This document shows, piece by piece, positions 1 to 7,163 of a stretch of 23,457 bases of DNA (position 1 is the stretch's first letter; each line of letters opens with the position of its first letter). The stretch spans positions 1 through 23,457 of the forward strand of contig JABISU010000261.1 in NCBI GenBank assembly GCA_018700255.1. The letters run 5' to 3'. The notes below the pieces were generated by a model. It was not told the origin of the DNA. It saw only the letters and a list, made by a program, of their open reading frames with translations, and did not search any database. The position numbers and the translations under genes are program-made. Source of the stretch: Flavobacteriales bacterium. GTDB taxonomy: Bacteria; Bacteroidota; Bacteroidia; Flavobacteriales; UA16.

Positions 1-1491
1 AATGCTTGAGGAGTATAGGTCTACAAAGAATGATGCTTTGTTAATTGTTGTGTTTAGGGAGAAGTTTGAGCTGAGAATCTCTGCATACCTCGAGATAAAT
101 TCAGACACGAATCTATCGTTGCGCAATAGATTTCTAAATATAAAAGTAGAAGGCGGGCTATTGGGCCAAACAACTTCGTCGTCATTCAGTGTACAGTGTT
201 CAAGCATATCATACCTATAATTGTATAGCCCTCCATCAATGTCAAAAAAAATCCATCTCCATTTAGTGTTGCCATCTGACTCCCGCCAATATTTGATATT
301 GTTTCCCGGCCAATCATAATTCGATAAGAAAATTTCTGCAATGTTGTAGTCTATGTAGTTCTCCATATCTATTTGCGATAGCAAATAGTTGTAATTCTCC
401 TCAAAAGCAATGTCGTTCTCAGTGATAAATTTTATCAACTCTGTAAATCCCTCTGCATCTCCCTCTATCGCTTCTGGGTTATTAAGTGAGCTAAGTAAAG
501 TGACGGAGTCTTGATGTGTTGCGCCTTCTTTATACTCGAGATAGTATTTGTCTATGCGGTCGCGTATGGTTTGGACTCCCCAATATTCACCATTAATAAA
601 AACTATAACCGGTCTAGAGTCTTGCGTTGCGAAGTTCAGGGATCTACAAATTTCATGTGCAAGAGGGTCTTTTATTATTGTTTTACTCCAATCTCCCATA
701 GAGGATTGGAGTAGAAACCTCTTGTACTCATCATTCTTATTGTTTGGAAGAAGTTTATAGCGGAATTGGCTGTCTCCGTATTCACTTCTAGCATAAAATT
801 TTAAGGATTTCTGTGAGGCCGTTCGAGTTAACCCCCCATGTATTCGTGCTCCAGCATCCTGGGAAAAACCGGGCTCTCCCGCTTCATTATAGTACTCTAT
901 ATGTACCTTTCTTTCCCATGCATCTCCACGTTTGTAATAGTTTCCGGTGGACTCCGGCATCTCTTCGTCAAAGCTTAATCCCGGTATATATATCCCTGAG
1001 TCCTGGCTGAAAAAATCTGCTTCATCAACTATCAGGGATATAACTGGTAGTTCATATTTCTGAGCCCCCTCCGAGAAAATAAAATAAGTGCCGCTTTTAA
1101 TTGTACTGCTTATTTCACCATTATTATAAGTACAGAATCTTAGAATATTCCCTTTAGAAAGCAACCCCTCTGGTGATTCCCATATTGGGTAACCATAAAC
1201 CGAGATGTCTAGCGTTGTAGCAAACTCTGAGTAGTAGTTAGGTTCTTGAGATTTATCTTGAAAGGCTATTGAATCGCCTGGCATGAATAGGAAAGACTCT
1301 TTAGTGGGAACGCTCCCGTCCAAGCTGTAATATATCGTGTCCTCTGAATTTGTTTCTAGGGTAAGTGAAATATTCGATGTATAGAAACCAGGGGGTTGGG
1401 AGGGCGATATTTGTGTGGTTTGGGCTAAATAAAAAATCGGGGATAAGCTCAGCACAGAAAAAATAAATCTGTGAGCCAATCGCAAATGCAT
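1..1491 (-). CDS. Secreted CotH-family kinase, C-terminus cut by window edge
   Basis: The minus-strand frame is open from the ATG at 1491 to the window edge, giving 497 visible residues; the stop lies outside. Residues 1-24 form a signal peptide (hydrophobic FIFSVLSLSPIFYLA, then Q). Residues about 30-65 look like a CHB_HEX_C / Fn3-associated beta domain, with the hallmark YYSLDGSVPT at 54-63. The rest matches the CotH protein-kinase fold: ING-EYWGVQ near the middle, the loop NYDWPGNN (391-398), and FFDIDGG (415-421), whose D417 and D419 fit the metal-binding DxD. CotH proteins are atypical secreted kinases, known from spore coats, but they also occur in non-sporulating Bacteroidota as surface proteins of unknown substrate. 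The gene starts 14 bases after the LytTR regulator and is probably in the same operon. A T9SS sorting domain may lie in the missing part. No clear Shine-Dalgarno is seen. Confidence 0.85.
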   Translation of the reverse strand, partial: MHLRLAHRFIFSVLSLSPIFYLAQTTQISPSQPPGFYTSNISLTLETNSEDTIYYSLDGSVPTKESFLFMPGDSIAFQDKSQEPNYYSEFATTLDISVYGYPIWESPEGLLSKGNILRFCTYNNGEISSTIKSGTYFIFSEGAQKYELPVISLIVDEADFFSQDSGIYIPGLSFDEEMPESTGNYYKRGDAWERKVHIEYYNEAGEPGFSQDAGARIHGGLTRTASQKSLKFYARSEYGDSQFRYKLLPNNKNDEYKRFLLQSSMGDWSKTIIKDPLAHEICRSLNFATQDSRPVIVFINGEYWGVQTIRDRIDKYYLEYKEGATHQDSVTLLSSLNNPEAIEGDAEGFTELIKFITENDIAFEENYNYLLSQIDMENYIDYNIAEIFLSNYDWPGNNIKYWRESDGNTKWRWIFFDIDGGLYNYRYDMLEHCTLNDDEVVWPNSPPSTFIFRNLLRNDRFVSEFISRYAEILSSNFSLNTTINKASFFVDLYSSSI

Positions 1492-1505
1492 CTTGAAAGA
1501 GCTCT

Positions 1506-2255
1506 CTATAAAAGGTTGATTTTACTAGCTAATGCGTCCTTATATGATCCTCCTATAGGGATTTCTTTATCCATACCTACAATTGTGATGTTAGAATATT
1601 TTATACTCTCTATCGCATTTAAATTTACGATATACGATCTGTGAACTCGCATAAATACACTGTCGCTGAGCTTGCGTTCTATCTCCTTCATTGTGCTATG
1701 AATTGTATAGCTCTCTTTTCTAGTATGAATTACAACGTAGTCCTTTAGCGCTTCAATAAATAACAAATCATCTTTCTTAACATGCATTAAACGGCTTCTA
1801 TTTTTCACAAAAATAAAATCAGCTTCAGAATTATGCTCTGCTAAATTTCTAAGAAAAGCGGTTTCTTGCTTTAGTTCTTTTTCTTTAGAGTGCTTGTGAA
1901 GCGCCATCTCAATGGCGGTTTGGATGTCTGCTTCTTTGAAGGGTTTGAGAATATATCCGTGTGGCTCAGCAATTTTTGCTTTAGAGAGGGTGTCTTCATC
2001 GGCATAGGCTGTTAAAAATATTACCGGAACATCAATATTGCTTTTTATCTCTTGGGCCGCTTCAATTCCGCTCATATCACCCTTGATCATAATGTCCATA
2101 AGACATATGTCTGGCTTGTGTTTTAAAGCAAGTGAAATGGCGTCTTTACCATTGTCCGCTGTGGCAATAACATTATATCCTAACTGAGTCAGACATCTCT
2201 CAATATCCTTTCTCACTATAATTTCATCTTCTGTAACTAGAATATTGATTGCCAT
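1506..2255 (-). CDS. LytTR-family response regulator
   Basis: A 249-residue two-domain regulator. Residues 1-120 are a receiver domain: acidic pocket E9/D10/E11, phospho-acceptor D54 in CLMDIMI, T82 in FLTAYAD and K104 in YILKPF, so all the conserved phosphorylation residues are present. A short charged linker leads to a LytTR DNA-binding domain at about 143-245 (FIFVKNRSRLMHV, the LLFIEALKDYVVIHT strand pair, FMRVHRSYIVNL). The family binds direct repeats upstream of target promoters. The gene lies 7 bases after the PAS histidine kinase, its likely cognate kinase, and 14 bases before the CotH-type gene, an obvious candidate for co-expression. I saw no LytTR target repeat that I would defend in the nearby spacers. 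Confidence 0.93.
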   Translation of the reverse strand: MAINILVTEDEIIVRKDIERCLTQLGYNVIATADNGKDAISLALKHKPDICLMDIMIKGDMSGIEAAQEIKSNIDVPVIFLTAYADEDTLSKAKIAEPHGYILKPFKEADIQTAIEMALHKHSKEKELKQETAFLRNLAEHNSEADFIFVKNRSRLMHVKKDDLLFIEALKDYVVIHTRKESYTIHSTMKEIERKLSDSVFMRVHRSYIVNLNAIESIKYSNITIVGMDKEIPIGGSYKDALASKINLL

Positions 2256-2262
2256 GTATATC

Positions 2263-5211
2263 TTATTTTAAGACTTGTGCATCAAATCTAATTAAAAATG
2301 AGCTGCCCACCTCTCCTTGTTCTGTGCTTTTTACAACAAGCTCCGCATTTAGCTGTTCTGCTAGCGCTTGTATTAAGTATAGCCCTAAAGTATCTCCTTT
2401 ATTTAATTCAAAGTTTTCTGGAAGCCCCATGCCGTTGTCGCTCACTTCTATTTCTATTTTATCAGAAACCTTTGCAGCTCTAAGGACAATAGCACCTTCT
2501 TTTTTCCCAATAAACGCATATTTAAGCGCATTTGAAACCAGTTCGTTTACAATTAATCCGCTGGGAATTGCTTGATCTAGTGTAAGAAACACATCTTCTA
2601 AAGAGGTTTTTAGTTTAACATCGCAGTCTGGCGTTGAATAGCTATTAATCAAATTCACGCTCAGCCGTTCTAAGTATTCAGCAAAGCTAATTGAAGAGAC
2701 GTCTGTGTTTCTATATAGTGATTCGTGAATATAGCTCATGGTAGCGATTCTGCTTTGGCTTTCATCAAGAATATGTGTCAGTTTAGGGTCGTCTACGAAT
2801 GACTTCTGTAGGCTCATTAAGCTGCTTATTACCTGTAGATTATTCTTAACTCTGTGGTGAACTTCTCTCAGAAGAACCTCCTTCTCTTTTAAGGCTAAAC
2901 GTATTCTTTCGTCTATCGCCTTACGTTCTGATATATCATACGCAATACAGCTTATTTCATTTTGCTTTACCTCGTTAGAAATTGGGTTTAGGAAAATATG
3001 ATACCACCTTATTTCTTTGCTTTCATATTTTAATGGTAGTTCGAAATCGTTCGCCTTGCCTTTTAAAGCTTGATTAAATAACTTAACCTGGCTTTTGTAA
3101 GATTCATCCCGAAACAGTTTTAATAGAGGAATAAGGGACATCCCAAGCTCTGCTTTTATTTTAAACAACCCCTTCATCAACCTTTTAAAGTTATCGTTAA
3201 ATGATGTGATTTCATCCTCATCATTTAGGGTGAACATGATTAAGTTTTGGGTTGAGTTGAAGATGGACTCGAGTTTTGCGGTCTGGGTTTTTGCATCGCG
3301 CTCAAGGTGTTTCATTTCTGTGATATCCAGGTAAATCCCCCTCATACCTATGGGTTTTCCGTTTTCATCATGCTGCGCTGAAGAACCCCCGATTAGCGAT
3401 AACTCTTCGCCTTTTGAATCAATAAAAACACATTCACTTTGAACACCATCTAACTCATTAATCCAGTTTTTTTCACTTGGAAAGTTTTTAATAACATCCT
3501 TTATCGTTGTGTTTGCAAGTGATTTTTGTGTGTAGCCTAGTTTTTTATGAAAAGATGGATTTGAATATGTGAAGTATCCTTTTGAATCGACAACAAAAAT
3601 TATATCCGTTGCATTATCTAAAATATCTCTGTGTTTTTCTTCGCTGTTTTTTAATTCCTCCTCAATGATTTTTAAATCCGTTATATCTCTTCCGACAGCC
3701 ATTGCTCCTATGTCTTCGCCGCTTGCGTCTTTCATCATAGCAACTGAAATAAACATACTGAAAACTTCTCCTGACAACCTTTTTCCATGAACTTCTCCTG
3801 AAAAATAACTTCTTGTTTGTAGGGCGTGCACAACTCCGTTTATTTCATCCTCCTTTGGAATAAACATCGTGTAGTTTATTGATTTTTCTTTTCCTGGTTC
3901 AATCCCAAATTCCACGGAAAACGCATGGTTGTACTGCTGAAGATATCCTTGCATATCAAAAGCTACAATCATGTCAATCGACGATTCTATAATAGATCTG
4001 TTAAACTCCTCTGCCTTAATGAGATTTTGCTGGGTTATTTTATGTTTTCGGATTTCTTCCTTAAACATTATATTAGATTCTTCAGCTAAAGTGGCTCTCA
4101 TTTGCTCCCGTACTAACTGCACTCTAGTGCTTAAATCAGTAACTGTTATTTGGATAGCTGGAGATCTATCGTGAAAGGATAGGCTCATCCTTAACCCCAC
4201 TTCCTTTTCTGTCCCATCTCTTAAAACCATAATAACCTCTCTGTATGGGGGCCTCTCCCCTTTTCTTATTTTTTCTATATCTTCTTTTACAATTATTTTA
4301 TCGTTGTTGTGAAAGAAGTCCGTAAAAACCTCATCGTATATATAATCCTCTACGCTTTCATTTAACAATTCTAATCCACCTGCATTTGTATATTTTATTT
4401 TTTTGTCTAAAACAAGAAACAATCCTATGGGGCTGGACTCAACAAGCATTCTAAAGCGCTCTTTTGTTTGGAGCAGGTCGAACTCTGTCCGTTTACGATC
4501 TGTAATATCATAAACCATAAGGATCTGTTCGTTCAGCTTTGTGTTGGGGGTTTCTTTTATTTCACTTCGTGTAGCCTCGAGGTAAATAGACCTTCCTTGC
4601 TTTGTTGTACCGCGAAGCTCACAGCGCACCCCCCAATTTCTCCTTGCTGACAACCTTTGCCAGTCCCTTTCGTCTATAAAATCTAGAATTGGAACACCTA
4701 TAGGTGCGGTGTCGTGGCCAAATATGGCGGCAAATTGTTTGTTTGAATCCTGTATTATTCCGTCAGAAATAAAAACAATCCCCTCCATAGCAAATTGAGA
4801 TAAAACCCTATACCTAGCCTCGCTTTCTTTAATAGCGGAGTCGTATAAAATTATTTCCGAAACATCTCTAACTTGAAGAACCTCTATTCCTTTTGAAATT
4901 TGAGCTATTTTTATTTCACTATGAAATTCATCCCCATCAATTCTCTTCGCTAAAACGTTTATTTTAATTACCCTTCCAGAAATTCGAGCTTGTGTCAGTT
5001 TACTTAGTAGTAAGCTATATTCATCTGGTAGGTAGTTAAAGATTCCGTTTTTTTCAGAAATAGGATCAAACCCTATCCATTTATCTTCCTCACACCTAAA
5101 AATCCTTCGAGCGTGTCTGTTGCTGTTTATTACTTTACCTTTTTTAAGAATAAAGCGCGCCTCTGATGATTTTTCAAATAAAAGACTGTCTATTTTGTCT
5201 AATTTATCCAC
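2263..5211 (-). CDS. Soluble multi-PAS sensor histidine kinase, HisKA_2 type
   Basis: A 982-residue kinase starting at GTG. The in-frame upstream stop (TAG at 5245-5247) and the lack of any early ATG leave GTG as the best start. Six PAS-like modules follow in series at roughly 10-118, 133-243, 252-363, 405-520, 528-640 and 650-765, several ending in the typical DITDRKR / DITDLK / DITEMK / DISERK linker. The dimerisation/phospho-acceptor region is HisKA_2-like (LREVHHRVKNNLQVI, H785/H786). The HATPase has the N box NELVSNALKYAF (N889, N894), G1 box DNGMG (925-929) and G2 box near G943. There is no signal peptide or membrane segment, so it should sense a cytoplasmic cue; no heme, flavin or metal ligand is obvious. 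It lies 4 bases after the MORN-repeat gene and 7 bases before its likely partner, the LytTR regulator. Confidence 0.93.
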   Translation of the reverse strand: MDKLDKIDSLLFEKSSEARFILKKGKVINSNRHARRIFRCEEDKWIGFDPISEKNGIFNYLPDEYSLLLSKLTQARISGRVIKINVLAKRIDGDEFHSEIKIAQISKGIEVLQVRDVSEIILYDSAIKESEARYRVLSQFAMEGIVFISDGIIQDSNKQFAAIFGHDTAPIGVPILDFIDERDWQRLSARRNWGVRCELRGTTKQGRSIYLEATRSEIKETPNTKLNEQILMVYDITDRKRTEFDLLQTKERFRMLVESSPIGLFLVLDKKIKYTNAGGLELLNESVEDYIYDEVFTDFFHNNDKIIVKEDIEKIRKGERPPYREVIMVLRDGTEKEVGLRMSLSFHDRSPAIQITVTDLSTRVQLVREQMRATLAEESNIMFKEEIRKHKITQQNLIKAEEFNRSIIESSIDMIVAFDMQGYLQQYNHAFSVEFGIEPGKEKSINYTMFIPKEDEINGVVHALQTRSYFSGEVHGKRLSGEVFSMFISVAMMKDASGEDIGAMAVGRDITDLKIIEEELKNSEEKHRDILDNATDIIFVVDSKGYFTYSNPSFHKKLGYTQKSLANTTIKDVIKNFPSEKNWINELDGVQSECVFIDSKGEELSLIGGSSAQHDENGKPIGMRGIYLDITEMKHLERDAKTQTAKLESIFNSTQNLIMFTLNDEDEITSFNDNFKRLMKGLFKIKAELGMSLIPLLKLFRDESYKSQVKLFNQALKGKANDFELPLKYESKEIRWYHIFLNPISNEVKQNEISCIAYDISERKAIDERIRLALKEKEVLLREVHHRVKNNLQVISSLMSLQKSFVDDPKLTHILDESQSRIATMSYIHESLYRNTDVSSISFAEYLERLSVNLINSYSTPDCDVKLKTSLEDVFLTLDQAIPSGLIVNELVSNALKYAFIGKKEGAIVLRAAKVSDKIEIEVSDNGMGLPENFELNKGDTLGLYLIQALAEQLNAELVVKSTEQGEVGSSFLIRFDAQVLK

Positions 5212-5215
5212 GGGC

Positions 5216-6787
5216 TCAATTTCGTAATGAATCTCTTTTCTTCGCTACTCTTCTACCATCAACTTTCCATAATTTACCATAACGGTATGTGTACGTATAT
5301 TTTAATAACCCTTCTTCGGTAAAAAACTTCCATTTTCCATTCTCAACACCCCCCTCGTACTTTCCTGTTGATTTTAAGGACCCATTCGGATACCACTCTT
5401 TATGGACCCCCTCTTTTAAACCAAAAGAATACTCGCCTTCAAACATTTTTTGCTTTTCCGAATAAAGGTAAGTCCAATTTCCATCTCTTTCTCCATTTAA
5501 ATAACTACCAAGCTCTTTGTGATCATTTACATGGTAAAACCAACTACCCACCCTTAATCCATTCCTATATACTCCTTTTAAAAGGAGTTTCTTTGATGAA
5601 TCATATTCTATAAATTGCCCTTCTTCTAAGCCGTTATCGTATGTTTCTAATCTAATAATAAAACCCGATTCGTCCATCCACCTCCAAACGCCATCCAATT
5701 TTCCTGACCTATAAAATCCTGTTTGTTCTAACCAACCGTTAATATTAAAATACTTCCATTCTCCCACTTTATTTCCATTTTCATAACTTCCTATAGCTTT
5801 AATGCTTCCGTCGTAATAATAGAGCTCCCAACCCCCTTGTTCAAGACCTGATAGATCCTTTATCCCACTACATGTTTTTATTCCATCTTTAAATATATTT
5901 CCTTTTACAATAATACCCTCAGTGTTAAAAATTCTATTCACTCCGTTTTTGAGCCCGTTTTTATAGACTGTTTCTTCTGATTTTTCTCCGTTGTTATGGT
6001 AAGTTGTTATTATTTCTGATTTATTAAGCAACTTGTTTTCAAGTATTTCTACACCAAACTTATATCTAACAATATTCTCCAAATCACCACTAGTATTATA
6101 AAATCTAAAAACACCGTGTCTTAGATTGTTGCGATATGGTCCCTCTTCACTTATTCTGTTATTTTCATGAAAATATTTCCAAATTCCAGATTTTTCTGAG
6201 TGACTATTAAACCTATTAAATTTTTCAATACTTGAAATTAATCCTTTTTTATAAATTTTAAATGTAATAATTCTTCCGTCTTGGGCATATTCTGTTGTTT
6301 TTCCGTTTTTTAAGTTGGATTCATATTGAACTGAATATTTTATTTTACCCGATTCATAAAATATTGTTTGGGTTAATTCTTTATTATTTAAAAGCCAAAT
6401 AGTAACACTATTAAAATTTCCGTTTTTAAAGTAAATTATTTCCTTGCCATTTTTTAAGTCAGCTTCATATTCAATTTCCCTATCAAGTGTAGAATCTTCA
6501 TTATAAAATTTCCATTTACCTGAAAGTTTATTTTCAACCCACAATCCTGAACTTTTAATATTTCCAGATTCATAATATGATTTCCATAAACCATTCGGAA
6601 TTCCATTAAACAAGCATCCCTCACTTGATAATTTACCCGACGGATAAAAATACTTTGTTATACTACAATTAATTTCTGAAATATTTTCTTGAGAATTTAT
6701 TTCAAAACTGAAAAGAGATAAGTATACACACACTAATAATATATATATATTCTTTAAAGAATTAATAGTAATAGTAAGCATGTTCAT
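5216..6787 (-). CDS. Secreted MORN-variant repeat protein (YwqK-like)
   Basis: A protein of 523 residues from the chosen start, consisting almost wholly of MORN-variant repeats of about 22-24 residues (pattern G-x-W-x-Y/F-x-x-x-G ... Y-x-x-G-x-x-x-G-x-W), roughly 18-20 copies, with well-kept examples such as GEWKYFNINGWLEQTGFY and GVHKEWYPNGSLKSTGKY. The frame is open up to an ATG at 6910, but the ATG at 6787 (or 6781) directly precedes a convincing signal peptide (NSLKNIYILLVCVYLSLFSFEINSQ), and the 41 extra residues upstream look non-coding, so I start it at 6787. Such proteins are often called YwqK antitoxins by homology, but nothing here supports a toxin-antitoxin role; an exported repeat scaffold is all that can be said. 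It heads the kinase/regulator/CotH unit, 4 bases before the kinase. Base composition is very AT-rich: 25% G+C in 6001-6060. Confidence 0.82.
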   Translation of the reverse strand: MNMLTITINSLKNIYILLVCVYLSLFSFEINSQENISEINCSITKYFYPSGKLSSEGCLFNGIPNGLWKSYYESGNIKSSGLWVENKLSGKWKFYNEDSTLDREIEYEADLKNGKEIIYFKNGNFNSVTIWLLNNKELTQTIFYESGKIKYSVQYESNLKNGKTTEYAQDGRIITFKIYKKGLISSIEKFNRFNSHSEKSGIWKYFHENNRISEEGPYRNNLRHGVFRFYNTSGDLENIVRYKFGVEILENKLLNKSEIITTYHNNGEKSEETVYKNGLKNGVNRIFNTEGIIVKGNIFKDGIKTCSGIKDLSGLEQGGWELYYYDGSIKAIGSYENGNKVGEWKYFNINGWLEQTGFYRSGKLDGVWRWMDESGFIIRLETYDNGLEEGQFIEYDSSKKLLLKGVYRNGLRVGSWFYHVNDHKELGSYLNGERDGNWTYLYSEKQKMFEGEYSFGLKEGVHKEWYPNGSLKSTGKYEGGVENGKWKFFTEEGLLKYTYTYRYGKLWKVDGRRVAKKRDSLRN

Positions 6788-7163
6788 ATCGGGGATAACT
6801 GTTTTACTTTTTATAGAGTTTTTTAATAATTGTATAGATTGCACCCACCTATCAACATGTTTTAAACAGGTTTGATGTTTAAAAATCAGATAATTAAATG
6901 GTGTTTTCAACGAGCTTTTATTAAAGTTAAATATTATAAGTTTATTGTATTTCTAAATTTTATGGAGTTTATAAAAATATAAATCTTGTGTAAAAATGAT
7001 GGTAAAGTATAATCTAAAAAATTAGGAAAACAAACCTTATGACTTGCTTAGGTATTTTACCCTTAAAATACAAACCATATTTATCATTTAATACCAACAT
7101 TTTTTTTAATGCAATGAACAACGCTTGTTAATTAACTTGCGAACTCTAAAAATACCTACTCTC
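6788..7163. other. AT-rich divergent spacer, probable promoter region
   Basis: These 376 bases separate the MORN-repeat gene (leftward) from the isomerase/peptidase gene (rightward), and both must be started from here. No RNA gene, hairpin terminator or convincing extra gene is seen. On the minus strand two near-identical elements, TAAGGTTTG (7031-7039) and TATGGTTTG (7071-7079), lie exactly 40 bases apart. Each resembles the Bacteroidota -7 box TAnnTTTG but has one base too many between TA and TTTG, so they are only possible promoter elements of the leftward operon. No good -7 box was found for the rightward gene. Confidence 0.45.

Noticed and set aside
2..1010. Several short plus-strand frames in the first kilobase
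   Set aside because: The minus strand carries a continuous CotH-family frame through the whole stretch to the window edge, so these are shadows.
5204..5212. TTATCCACG, one mismatch from a DnaA box
   Set aside because: It is a lone site at the start of the kinase gene with no cluster or AT-rich unwinding element beside it; not evidence of an origin.
5216..6910. Toxin-antitoxin role for the MORN-repeat gene
   Set aside because: The YwqK antitoxin label is by homology only; the protein is exported and no toxin gene is adjacent.
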